A stretch of DNA of 64,000 nucleotides, from NCBI RefSeq assembly GCF_003258605.2, contig NZ_CP031264.1:6874232-6938231 (forward strand). Reading direction: 5' to 3'. Each line of letters starts with the position of its first letter. Position 1 is the first letter of the stretch. The position numbers were made by a program, and so were the translations under genes. The DNA is from Peterkaempfera bronchialis. GTDB lineage: Bacteria; Actinomycetota; Actinomycetes; Streptomycetales; Streptomycetaceae. This document shows, one piece after another, positions 25,213 to 33,093 of the stretch. Below the pieces are notes generated by a model. It did not search any database. It saw nothing but the letters and a program-made list of their open reading frames with translations, and was not told the DNA's origin.

Positions 25213-25438
25213 CGGGAGAAGACCCCTGTTCGTCGGCGAGGGATGCGGAAGAAGTCCGCAGATGGACAGCCTTCGGGGTAATTCTGAAAAATCCTAGGCC
25301 GCGCCCTTCCGGTGAACAACCCGGGTGCGCCGTTCGGGTGTCCTCCGGCCCGGGACGGGTTGATCGCAAACAGTTTCGAGTCGCGGTTCCCCGGGGTGGA
25401 GCCTAGATTGGGCGGCGACCGGCCGTAAGGAGATGCAG
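25213..25438. promoter_or_regulatory. Divergent promoter region of the alkaloid cluster
   Basis: 226 bases between the two oppositely oriented units. It contains an AT-richer patch (GGTAATTCTGAAAAATCCTAG, around 25279-25299, given here in part) and TTGATCGCAAACAGTTTCG near 25360, candidates for promoter elements of the left and right units. No regulator gene is present inside the cluster and no strong palindrome was seen. Confidence 0.4.
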
Positions 25439-26239
25439 ATGAAAGGGCAGCCGTGCCCGCCGGAGGAATTCCCGGACCTGTACGACGCCATCGCCGACGC
25501 CTATGACCGGCTGGACGACTGGATCGTCCGCGAATGGGGGGAGAAGCCCCGACCGGAGCGGGCGGATTTCCTGGAGAGGTTCTGGGCGGACCGCCCCGAC
25601 GCGGTCCGCAGCGTCCTGGAGGTCTGCTGCGGCACCGGTCTGATGCTGGAGCAGCTGGCCCTCCGGGGGTTCGAGGTCACCGGACTGGACCGGTCGGCGG
25701 CGATGCTGGACCACGCCCGGAAGCGCCTGGGCGACGAGGTGCCGCTGCTGCACGCGGAACTTCCCTCGATCCCCGTGGACCGGCGGTTCGACGCGGTGAT
25801 CAGCCCCGGAGCGGCATTCAACTACCTGCCCGGCGAGGACGACCTGGCCGCGACCTTCCGAGCGGTGGCGGAGGTGCTGCGCCCCGGCGGGTCATTTGTC
25901 TTCGACATCCTTTCCCGGACCATGATGGACGGCCATGCCGGCCGCAGTGTCTGGGCTGCCGACCTCGGCGACCTGGCATTCATCTGGGAATTCAGCAATT
26001 CCCCTTCCGGTGGTTACTGCGATGCCACCTACACCCAGTTCCTCCGCCATGAGGCAGAACTCGAAGGCCCCTACACCAGGACCCGGGAACTGCACCGCCT
26101 GTACCCCCTGGACCCGGAGATGATCCGCCGAGTCGCCCGCGACTGCGGATTCACCGACCCGGCCGTCCACGACAACTACACGCCCGAGCCGGCCCATGAC
26201 GCCACGCTCTATGAGACGTGGACGTTCACCCGCGCATAG
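25439..26239 (+). CDS. SAM methyltransferase, tandem copy 1
   Basis: 266 residues from the ATG at 25439; an ATG at 25433 is too close to AAGGAG, and the paralogue downstream also begins MKGQPC. Class I fold: VLEVCCGTGLMLEQLALRG (motif I), VTGLDRSAAMLDHARKRLG, then FDAVISPGAAFNYLPGEDDL. It is clearly a paralogue of the next gene (same length, near-identical motif I, both ending ETWTFTRA/ETWTLTRA). In a physostigmine-type pathway two N-methylations are needed, on the carbamoyl nitrogen and on the ring amine, and I infer that the pair divides these. First gene of the six-gene operon. Confidence 0.82.
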   Translation: MKGQPCPPEEFPDLYDAIADAYDRLDDWIVREWGEKPRPERADFLERFWADRPDAVRSVLEVCCGTGLMLEQLALRGFEVTGLDRSAAMLDHARKRLGDEVPLLHAELPSIPVDRRFDAVISPGAAFNYLPGEDDLAATFRAVAEVLRPGGSFVFDILSRTMMDGHAGRSVWAADLGDLAFIWEFSNSPSGGYCDATYTQFLRHEAELEGPYTRTRELHRLYPLDPEMIRRVARDCGFTDPAVHDNYTPEPAHDATLYETWTFTRA

Positions 26240-26274
26240 CCGAGTCGGCACACGTCACCGCACAAGGAGTGGAA

Positions 26275-27075
26275 ATGAAGGGACAGCCGTGCCTGTCCGC
26301 CGGATACCCGGAGCCGTACGCGGCCACGGCGGACACCTACGACCGGCTCGTCGGCTGGGCGATCGACCAGTGGGGCGAGAGCCCGCGCCCGCAGATGGCA
26401 GCCTTCCTGCAGAGCCTCTGGTCGGACCGCGCCCGCCCGGTCCGCGAGGTCCTGGAGGTCTGCTGCGGCACCGGCCTGATGCTGGAGCAGCTGGTTCGCC
26501 TGGGGTACTCGGTCACCGGGCTGGACCGCTCGGAGGCCATGCTGGGCGAAGCGCGGGCCCGGCTGGGCGCGCAGGTGCCGCTGGTCCACGCCGAACTCCC
26601 GGAGATCCCGGTGCGGCAGGAGTACGACGCGGTGGTGTGCGCCGCGGCGGCGCTCAACTACCTGCCCGACCACGACACCGTCGTCAAGACGTTCCACGCG
26701 GTGGCGGGCGTCGTCCGCAAGGGCGGCTCATTCGTCTTCGACCTGCTCTCCCAGCAGCGGCTGCGGAATGACTTCGGCACCCAGGTGTGGGCCGGTGACC
26801 TGGACGACCTGGCGTTCATCTGGAAGTTCGAGCACCACCCGACGGGCGGCTTCTCCGACCTGACGTACACCCAGTTCCGCAGGGCCGGAGGCCCGGGGTC
26901 GGACTCCTACACCGCCGCCAGGGAGCTGCACCGGCTCTATGCGCTGGACCACGACACCGTCCGGGACGCCGCCCGGGACGCCGGATTCACCGACATCGCG
27001 GTCTTCGACAACTACTCGTCGCGGCCGGTCGACGACTCCACCAACTACGAGACGTGGACGCTCACGCGCGCCTGA
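26275..27075 (+). CDS. SAM methyltransferase, tandem copy 2
   Basis: 266 residues, ATG at 26275 behind AAGGAG. VLEVCCGTGLMLEQLVRLG, VTGLDRSEAMLGEARARLG and YDAVVCAAAALNYLPDHDTV match its neighbour position by position, and DLDDLAFIWKF parallels DLGDLAFIWEF. The pair arose by tandem duplication and then diverged; the acceptor-side segments (around residues 115-125 and 185-200) differ most, consistent with different substrates. The spacing to the preceding gene is 35 bases. Likely role: N-methylation of the carbamate or of the pyrroloindole amine. Confidence 0.82.
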   Translation: MKGQPCLSAGYPEPYAATADTYDRLVGWAIDQWGESPRPQMAAFLQSLWSDRARPVREVLEVCCGTGLMLEQLVRLGYSVTGLDRSEAMLGEARARLGAQVPLVHAELPEIPVRQEYDAVVCAAAALNYLPDHDTVVKTFHAVAGVVRKGGSFVFDLLSQQRLRNDFGTQVWAGDLDDLAFIWKFEHHPTGGFSDLTYTQFRRAGGPGSDSYTAARELHRLYALDHDTVRDAARDAGFTDIAVFDNYSSRPVDDSTNYETWTLTRA

Positions 27076-27133
27076 CCGCCGCAACCGGACGACGTACCCG
27101 GTCCGAGGACCGGCCACCGGGAAGGACCTGGCA

Positions 27134-28840
27134 GTGCTCCTCTGCGGACTCAAACTGACCCATGACGGCGGAATCGCCGTACTCGACGGCAGCGACCTGC
27201 TGTTCAGCATCGAGATGGAGAAGCTGGACGGCAGCCCGCGCTACCAACCGCTGGACCGGCTGGAGCTCGTGGAGGAGGTGCTGCTGCGCGAGGGGGTGCA
27301 CCCGGACGAGATCGACACCTTTGTGGTGGACGGCTGGTTCGCAGCAGCGGGCGAGTCCCGCCCGCTGCTGCGGGTGACCCGCGAGGGGCGCCCGGCGACG
27401 GTGGAGGTGGCGCCCTACAGCGAGGTGGAGGCCGGACCGGGGACCGACCCGCTGCGCCGGTACACCTTCGACGGACTGCCGCTGGGGTCGCGCACCGTCG
27501 GCTACGCCAGCTACCACCACGCCACCCAGCACCTGCTCGGTTCCTACTGCACCAGCCCGTTCGCCGCCCGGGGGGAACCGGCCCTGGTCCTGGTGTGGGA
27601 CGGCGGCATGGTGCCCACGCTCTACCGGGTGGACCCGGGGCCGCCGCTGCGGGTGCGGAGCCTGGGCGGGCTCTTCCCGGTCTACGGCAGCGCCTTCGCG
27701 GACTTCGCCGCGCAGTTCGACCCCTTCCGCCAGGCGGGCGCCCCGGAACCGGCCTTCGACGAGCACACCATGCCGCGCAACCTCGATGTGGCCGGCAAGG
27801 CCATGGCGTACGCGGCGCTGGGCCGGGACGAACCGGACTTCCACCCGGTCCTCGGTGCCGAACTCGCCCGCCTCCCGCTCACCTTCGACACCGGGGTCGA
27901 GCTGGGCCAACGGGTCGGCCGGGACCGCGAACGGCTCTGGCCGGGCGCCTCCGACGCCGACCTGATCGCCTCCTTCCAGGGCTACCTCGGAGTCCGGCTG
28001 CTGACCGCCCTGCGCGACCGGCTGGCCGAGCTCGCCGGGACCGCCGAGGCGGACGGGAGCGCCGCAGGGCCGCCCAACCTCTGCCTGGCCGGCGGCTGCG
28101 CCCTCAACATCAAGTGGAACAGCGCCATCCGCTCCAGCGGCCTGGTCCGCGAGATCTGGATCCCGCCCTTCCCCAACGACTCCGGCGCCGCCCTGGGCAC
28201 CGCCACCGCCGAGCTGGTGCACCGCGGCGGCACCCGGCTGGACTGGTCCGTGCACCGGGGACCGGTCGTCATCCCGGCAGGGGCGGAGCTGCCGGGCTGG
28301 CAGTCCCAGCCCTGCGACACCTCGGCGCTGGCGAAGGTGCTGCACGAGACCGGCGAACCGGTGGTGGTGCTGCACGGGCGTGCCGAGCTGGGGCCCCGGG
28401 CACTGGGCGGGCGCAGCATCCTGGCGACGGCCACCGACGCCAAGACCAAGAACGTCCTCAATGACATCAAGGAGCGGGAGGACTACCGGCCGGTCGCCCC
28501 CGTCTGCCTGGAGGACCGCGCCCCGGAGATCTTCTCCCCGGGCTGCCCCGACCCCTACATGCTCTTCGACCATGCGATGCGGCCGGGCTGGGCCGAGCGG
28601 ATCCCCGCCGTGGTGCATCTGGACGGCACCGCCCGCCTCCAGACCGTCAATACGCGGCAGGACCCCTTCCTGGCCGATGTGCTCGCCGCGTACGAACGGC
28701 TCAGCGGCATCCCCGTGCTGTGCAACACCAGCGCCAACCGCAAGGGCCGGGGCTTCTTCCCCTCCCCCGAGGCGGCGGCGCAGTGGGGCCGTACCAGCCT
28801 CATCTGGTGCGAGGGGCTCCTGTACACGCGCCGTCCGTGA
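27134..28840 (+). CDS. Carbamoyltransferase (NodU/CmcH/TobZ family)
   Basis: 568 residues from a GTG at 27134 (GGAAGGA upstream). It starts LLCGLKLTHDGGIAVLDG. The N-terminal Kae1/ASKHA-like domain keeps the metal-binding histidines in ASYHHATQHLLGSY and the conserved Asp in IPPFPNDSGAALGTA; the C-terminal domain starts with GRAELGPRALGGRSILA, the family signature. Family members make carbamoyl-adenylate from carbamoyl phosphate and ATP and transfer the carbamoyl group to a hydroxyl of an antibiotic or Nod factor. Here the acceptor is inferred to be the 5-hydroxyl of an N-acylated hydroxytryptamine, giving the aryl carbamate of a physostigmine-type product. Third gene of the operon. Confidence 0.9.
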   Translation: MLLCGLKLTHDGGIAVLDGSDLLFSIEMEKLDGSPRYQPLDRLELVEEVLLREGVHPDEIDTFVVDGWFAAAGESRPLLRVTREGRPATVEVAPYSEVEAGPGTDPLRRYTFDGLPLGSRTVGYASYHHATQHLLGSYCTSPFAARGEPALVLVWDGGMVPTLYRVDPGPPLRVRSLGGLFPVYGSAFADFAAQFDPFRQAGAPEPAFDEHTMPRNLDVAGKAMAYAALGRDEPDFHPVLGAELARLPLTFDTGVELGQRVGRDRERLWPGASDADLIASFQGYLGVRLLTALRDRLAELAGTAEADGSAAGPPNLCLAGGCALNIKWNSAIRSSGLVREIWIPPFPNDSGAALGTATAELVHRGGTRLDWSVHRGPVVIPAGAELPGWQSQPCDTSALAKVLHETGEPVVVLHGRAELGPRALGGRSILATATDAKTKNVLNDIKEREDYRPVAPVCLEDRAPEIFSPGCPDPYMLFDHAMRPGWAERIPAVVHLDGTARLQTVNTRQDPFLADVLAAYERLSGIPVLCNTSANRKGRGFFPSPEAAAQWGRTSLIWCEGLLYTRRP

Positions 28841-28842
28841 CC

Positions 28843-28875
28843 GGGGCGGCCCGCCCTGCACCGGCGGGCCGCCCC
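28843..28875 (+). terminator. Intra-operon terminator-like hairpin
   Basis: A perfect 13-bp stem (GGGGCGGCCCGCC and complement) with a 7-base loop starts 2 bases after the carbamoyltransferase stop, in the 72-base gap before the acetyltransferase gene. It may partially terminate or stabilise the upstream mRNA. Confidence 0.65.
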
Positions 28876-28912
28876 CCACACGTCCGGACCGAGCAGGAAG
28901 GGACAACCGCGC

Positions 28913-29656
28913 ATGTCCGACCAGGACCGCGCCGGGCAGCCCGCCCGCGCAGCCGCACCGAAATCCCGCACCACCGGGCCGGCCGTCCGCCGCGCCTGCC
29001 CCGCCGACGCCGACACGGCGGTGGCGATCCTCGCCCAGGCGTTCCAGGACGACGCCGTCACCGCCTGGGTCTTCCCCGATGCCCGCCGCCGCCGCGCACT
29101 GCTGCCGGACTTCTTCCGCGTCGTCGTGGAGGACCTGCTGGCACACGGCGAGATCCACCTGGCCGACGACTCCGGCGTCGTCCTGGTCGTCCCACCCGAC
29201 GCCCCGGACCCCACCCCGGGCGAGCTGCGCCGCCATGAGAGCCGGTTGCGCGCCGCCACTGCGGAGTGCGGTGACCGGGCCGTGGCCATCGCCCGGCTGC
29301 TGGACGAGCACCATCCGCGCGACCGTGCCCACTCCTATGTGGTCTTCAACGCGGTACGCCCCGCCCGCCAGGGGCGCGGGGTCAGCAGCGCGATCCTGCG
29401 CCAGGTCACGGCCCTCGCGGACGCGGTGGACGCGGGCTGCTATGTCGAGTGCAGCAGCCCGGAGAGCCTGGAGCTGATGGTCCGCCATGGCTTCGCCCCG
29501 CTGCCGGTGGTCCCGCTGCCCGGCGGTCCGGTGCTCCGCCCCGCGTGGCGCGAGCCGCTGCCGACCGGGCGGCCCACGGCGGCACAGACAGCGAAAGAGG
29601 CAGCGGCCCAGACGGCGGCAGAGGCAGCGGGGCAGCCGGCCGAGGCGGTCGGATGA
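28913..29656 (+). CDS. GNAT N-acetyltransferase, probable tryptamine acetylase
   Basis: 247 residues. A GNAT core starts at VRRACPADADTAVAILAQAF; the acetyl-CoA loop is VRPARQGRGVSSAILRQVTA (about 145-164), followed by CYVECSSPESLELMVRHGFA, the usual beta5-alpha4 region. The N-terminal 25 residues and the Ala/Glu/Thr-rich C-terminal tail (about 210-247) are low complexity. In the psm pathway acetylation of the hydroxytryptamine amine precedes carbamoylation, C3-methylation and later deacetylation, and this is the only acetyltransferase in the cluster. It overlaps the next gene by 4 bases. Confidence 0.82.
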   Translation: MSDQDRAGQPARAAAPKSRTTGPAVRRACPADADTAVAILAQAFQDDAVTAWVFPDARRRRALLPDFFRVVVEDLLAHGEIHLADDSGVVLVVPPDAPDPTPGELRRHESRLRAATAECGDRAVAIARLLDEHHPRDRAHSYVVFNAVRPARQGRGVSSAILRQVTALADAVDAGCYVECSSPESLELMVRHGFAPLPVVPLPGGPVLRPAWREPLPTGRPTAAQTAKEAAAQTAAEAAGQPAEAVG

Positions 29657-30852
29657 GCACGGCCGTGCGGTCGGCGCCGCAGACCATCCGGGACTGGTCG
29701 CGCGCCGTGGACGGCATCGGACCCGGCAGCCCCGCCCCGGCGTTCCCCTTCGCGGAGGCGACGGCCGCCGTCCGGGCGCACGGCACCGCCGAGCTGCCCG
29801 CAGAGCTGGCCGAAGCCCTGGTGGACGCCGCCCGGACGGCGCGCACCCGCGCCGGGGAGCCGCCCGACGAGAGCTGGTTCACCGACCGGTGGCTGCGGTC
29901 CGCCACCATGACGGCCACCGCCACGCAGTCCTATGAGGCGTACACCATGTGCGGCCTCTTCGAGCAGTACTGCCGGTCCGGCCCTGCCGGGTACCAGCAG
30001 CACGCACGCCTGCTGAGCGCCGCCCTGACCGCCGACCTGATCCGCCATGAACTCGACGCGGCGCCCAGCGACCGACCGGACGCCCGCACCGCCGCCGCCA
30101 CCCGCCTGACCGGCGACCTGTGCCAGGCCATCCGCCCCGGGGGCGCACCGCCCCGGCCGCTCGGCCACGACGCGGCGCTGCGGCTCTGCACCCGGCTGAT
30201 CCACCGGCTCTGCCGCACTCAGCCGCCCGTGCTGCGCCGCATCGTGGACTGCACTCCGCTGCCCGCCACGACCGAACCGGACGAGTACCTGTTCACCCGG
30301 TCGGTCCAGATCATGGAGGTGCTCTCCGCCGTGGCGGCCGAGCAGGCCGGCGAGGCGCGGAACCGGGGCCCGCACCAGCCCTCCGGCCTGCCGCCCCGGC
30401 TGCACGCCCTCGCCGACACCCTGCGCCATGCGACCCGGCTGTTCCACCTCCTCTGCACCCTGGACGCCGGGCAGTTCGCGCATATCCGCGACGCCACCTA
30501 CGGCACCGGGGCGTTGCAGTCCCCGGCCTTCGCCGCGCTGGAGCGGTGCTGCCGGGGCGAGCAGGCGCTGCGGCCGGAGACCCTGGAGGCGGTGCCGCTG
30601 GACCGCTCACCGCTGCCCGAGATACCCCTGCGGCAGGCCCTGGCCGCCCTGCGGACCCGGCTGGACCCGGAGGCCGCCGCCCGGCTGGACGAGGCGGTCA
30701 CGGCCGTGGACACCGCCTGGGTGCGCTGGAAGCGCACCCATCGCGGGGTGGCCCGGCGGATCATCGGGGACGTCCCCGGAACGGGCGGAACCGACGGCCT
30801 CTCCTATCTCAACCGGCATCTGGACACCCCGCTGCTCACCCACCACGACTGA
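29653..30852 (+). CDS. Tryptophan 2,3-dioxygenase-superfamily heme enzyme, probable tryptophan 5-hydroxylase
   Basis: 399 residues from the ATG in ATGA at 29653. The C-terminal half has the TDO pattern: TGALQSPAFAALE (compare SGFQSxQFRxLE of TDO) and WKRTHRGVARRIIG followed by GTGGTDGLSYL (compare the H..MVERMIG and GTGGSxGxxYL of TDO), with His363 at the position expected for the axial heme ligand. The N-terminal half is divergent. TDO-superfamily heme proteins in bacteria hydroxylate aromatic amino acids, and members of one branch make 5-hydroxytryptophan. With the decarboxylase downstream this is the likely first enzyme of the cluster. A true kynurenine-forming dioxygenase is less likely because no formamidase or kynureninase is near. 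Confidence 0.8.
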   Translation: MSTAVRSAPQTIRDWSRAVDGIGPGSPAPAFPFAEATAAVRAHGTAELPAELAEALVDAARTARTRAGEPPDESWFTDRWLRSATMTATATQSYEAYTMCGLFEQYCRSGPAGYQQHARLLSAALTADLIRHELDAAPSDRPDARTAAATRLTGDLCQAIRPGGAPPRPLGHDAALRLCTRLIHRLCRTQPPVLRRIVDCTPLPATTEPDEYLFTRSVQIMEVLSAVAAEQAGEARNRGPHQPSGLPPRLHALADTLRHATRLFHLLCTLDAGQFAHIRDATYGTGALQSPAFAALERCCRGEQALRPETLEAVPLDRSPLPEIPLRQALAALRTRLDPEAAARLDEAVTAVDTAWVRWKRTHRGVARRIIGDVPGTGGTDGLSYLNRHLDTPLLTHHD

Positions 30853-30865
30853 CAGGAGGCACCGG

Positions 30866-32326
30866 GTGGACCACATGAGTCCTCAGGAGTTCCGGCAGTT
30901 CGGCCATCGCACGGTCGACTGGATCGCGGACTACTGGGAACGCCTCGAATCCCTCCCGGTGGCGCCGGAGGTCGCGCCGGGACAGGTACGCGGCCTGCTG
31001 CCCCGGCACCCGCCCGAGCACGGGGAGCCGTTCGAAGCGCTGCTGCACGACCTGGACGGCATCGTCGTCCCCGGTCTGCTGCACTGGCAGCACCCCCGGT
31101 TCCTGGGCTACTTCCCCGCCAACACCTCCGGCCCGGCCGTCCTGGCGGACCTGCTCTCGGCGGGCCTGGGCGTCCAGGGCATGACCTGGTCCACCAGCCC
31201 GGCCTGCACCGAACTGGAGCAGCACGTCCTGGACTGGCTGGTGGAGATCCTGGGGCTGCCCGACCGCTTCCGCTCCGACGGCAGCGGCGGCGGCGTCATC
31301 CAGGACACCGCCTCCAGCGCCCTGCTGGTCGCGCTGGTCTCCGCGCTCCACCGGGCCGGGAAGGGGATGGTCCGCCGCGAGGGCACCGGCGGTCGGCGGT
31401 TCGGCCTCTATGTCACCGGCGAGACGCACTCCTCGGCGGTCAAGGCGGCGATCATCGCCGGGCTCGGCGAGCAGAGCGTACGCCAGGTGCGCACCGACCC
31501 GGCCACCCTCGCGCTCGACGTCTCCCACCTGCGGACCCTGGTCATGCGGGATGTGGCCGACGGCGTCACCCCGCTGCTGGCCGTGGCCACGGTCGGCACC
31601 ACCTCCACCACCGCCGTCGATCCGGTGGCCGCCATCGGCGAGGTCTGCCGCCGGCACGGGATCTGGCTGCATGTGGACGCCGCCTACGCGGGCGTCGCCG
31701 CCGTCTGCCCCGAACTGCGCTGGCTCAACGAAGGCGTCGCCGAGCACGCCGACTCCTACTGCACCAACCCGCACAAGTGGCTGCTGACCACCTTCGACTG
31801 CGATGCCTTCTGGGTCGCCGACCGGGCCTGGCTCACCGAGGCGATGACCATCCTGCCCGAGTACCTGCGCAACGCCGCCACGGAATCGGGCCTGGTCACC
31901 GACTACCGCAACTGGCAGGTCCCGCTGGGGCGCCGGTTCCGCGCGCTCAAGCTCTGGGCGGTCATCCGCTGGTACGGCGTCGAGGGGCTGCGCCGGCACA
32001 TCCGGCAGGGCATCGGCCTCGCCGCCGAGCTCGCCGAGTGGATCCGCGCCGACGAGCGGTTCGAACTCGCCGCGCCGCACCCGCTCTCCCTGGTCTGCTT
32101 CCGGCTGCGCACCCCGCCCGACGCCGACCCGGACACGGCCAACCTGCGGCTGCTGGAACGCGTCAACGCCTCCGGCACCACCTTCCTCACCCACAGCCGC
32201 ATCCACGACCGGGTCGTGCTGCGGATCGCCGTTGGCGGCACCTTCACCCAGCGCCACCACGTGGAGCAGGCCTGGCAGTGCCTGGCCCAGGAGGCATCAC
32301 GCATCCTCCGCTCCACCCCGGCCTGA
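30866..32326 (+). CDS. Aromatic-L-amino-acid decarboxylase (PLP group II)
   Basis: 486 residues from a GTG at 30866 behind GGAGG. The DDC/TDC family is evident from the start (FGHRTVDWIADYWERL), the segment HPRFLGYFPANTSGPAVLAD, TVGTTSTTAVDPVAAIGEVC, HVDAAYAG and the PLP lysine Lys304 in NPHKWLLTTFDCDAFWV. Such enzymes decarboxylate tryptophan, 5-hydroxytryptophan or DOPA to the arylethylamine. It begins 13 bases after the TDO-like gene, so hydroxylation and decarboxylation are likely successive steps (tryptophan to 5-hydroxytryptophan to 5-hydroxytryptamine). Last gene of the operon, with an IS scar and terminator behind it. Confidence 0.92.
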   Translation: MDHMSPQEFRQFGHRTVDWIADYWERLESLPVAPEVAPGQVRGLLPRHPPEHGEPFEALLHDLDGIVVPGLLHWQHPRFLGYFPANTSGPAVLADLLSAGLGVQGMTWSTSPACTELEQHVLDWLVEILGLPDRFRSDGSGGGVIQDTASSALLVALVSALHRAGKGMVRREGTGGRRFGLYVTGETHSSAVKAAIIAGLGEQSVRQVRTDPATLALDVSHLRTLVMRDVADGVTPLLAVATVGTTSTTAVDPVAAIGEVCRRHGIWLHVDAAYAGVAAVCPELRWLNEGVAEHADSYCTNPHKWLLTTFDCDAFWVADRAWLTEAMTILPEYLRNAATESGLVTDYRNWQVPLGRRFRALKLWAVIRWYGVEGLRRHIRQGIGLAAELAEWIRADERFELAAPHPLSLVCFRLRTPPDADPDTANLRLLERVNASGTTFLTHSRIHDRVVLRIAVGGTFTQRHHVEQAWQCLAQEASRILRSTPA

Positions 32327-32359
32327 CCGCGCCGGCACGTGGAGCACTATGCAAAATGA

Positions 32360-32446
32360 AAATCACGATGCAGGAAACGAAACACCGTCGAACGAGCAAT
32401 CAACAGGCTCAAGCAGCCGCGGGCCGTGGCCACTGATGCGACCTAG
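32360..32446 (+). mobile_element. IS5-type transposase C-terminal remnant
   Basis: A 29-codon fragment reads RCRKRNTVERAINRLKQPRA then VATDAT and a stop. This matches the conserved end of the IS5-family DDE transposase (RRNTVERAINRLKQ.RAVAT), where the Glu of VER is the last catalytic acidic residue. The DNA is distinctly less GC-rich (AAAATGAAAATCACGATG) than its neighbours. No terminal repeats or other transposase parts are visible. Confidence 0.8.
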
Positions 32447-32452
32447 CCGCCG

Positions 32453-32488
32453 CGCGGTCCTGCGGGCTGCCTTGCCCGCAGGGCCGCG
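32453..32488. terminator. Bidirectional terminator at the right end of the cluster
   Basis: A 15-bp stem (CGCGGTCCTGCGGGC pairing with GCCCGCAGGGCCGCG, one G-U or mismatch position) with a 6-base loop, between convergent genes. Confidence 0.75.
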
Positions 32489-32501
32489 CCGGGGCAGGTG
32501 G

Positions 32502-33047
32502 TCAGGCGGTGGGCCACTCATGGGCCAGCACCGACCAGACCTCCTTGTCGTGGCGGACGCCGTTGTGGGGGAAGTACTCGCGCAGCACGCCGTCGCAGGT
32601 CATGCCGACCCGCTTGGCCACATTGCCGCTGCGGGTGTTGGCGGTGGAGGAGAGCCACTGGACCCGGCTCATGCCGCGCACGGTGAACGCCCAGTCGATC
32701 AGGTGCCGGACGGCCCGGGTGACCAGCCCCCGGCCCTCGCCGGCGGCCTCCGTCCAGACGCCTATCTCGCAGACCCCGCTCGCGGCGTCGAAGGTGACGA
32801 ACATGACGCCGCCGACCAGCACCCCGTCCAGCCAGATCCCGTAGATGCGACCGCCGTCGGCGGCCTGGCTGTCGGCGTACCGCTGGAGGGTGGCCCGTGC
32901 GGAGTCCAGGTCGGTGGAGCGCGACGCCCAGGGGATCCACGGGTCCACGGTCGGCCTGGCGCGGTCGATATGGGCCAGAAACTCCGGCGCCTGCCACGGC
33001 TCCAGCGGCCGGAGCTGGGCATGGTCGTCGAGCGGGATGGCGAACAC
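32502..33047 (-). CDS. GNAT acetyltransferase, RimJ/RimL-like
   Basis: 181 residues from a GTG at 33047 behind GGAGG (spacing 7); the longer open frame to 33224 would overlap the divergent TetR gene. Acetyltransf_3 pattern: ARPTVDPWIPWASRSTDLDS, GIWLDGVLVGGVMF, the CoA loop AAGEGRGLVTRAVRHLIDWA and VQWLSSTANTRSGNVAKRVG. Such enzymes acetylate ribosomal protein N-termini or small amines, and some confer antibiotic resistance. It lies divergent from a TetR regulator with only 46 bases between, so that regulator is the likely repressor of the gene. Confidence 0.85.
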   Translation of the reverse strand: MFAIPLDDHAQLRPLEPWQAPEFLAHIDRARPTVDPWIPWASRSTDLDSARATLQRYADSQAADGGRIYGIWLDGVLVGGVMFVTFDAASGVCEIGVWTEAAGEGRGLVTRAVRHLIDWAFTVRGMSRVQWLSSTANTRSGNVAKRVGMTCDGVLREYFPHNGVRHDKEVWSVLAHEWPTA

Positions 33048-33093
33048 GGGCAACCTCCGTACGTAACAAACGTTCGGTATGTAATCTAGCGCC
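33048..33093. promoter_or_regulatory. Divergent GNAT/TetR promoter-operator
   Basis: 46 bases, AT-rich for this genome (GTAACAAACGTTCGGTATGT). A 6-bp AACGTT dyad core sits in the middle with imperfect flanking symmetry, and a -10-like TAATCT is 8 bases before the TetR ATG, suggesting a leaderless TetR transcript and a shared operator. Confidence 0.5.

Noticed and set aside
29653-30852. Canonical tryptophan 2,3-dioxygenase for NAD or kynurenine metabolism
   Set aside because: N-terminal half too divergent, and no formamidase or kynureninase gene nearby. The context is an aromatic decarboxylase and a carbamoyltransferase.
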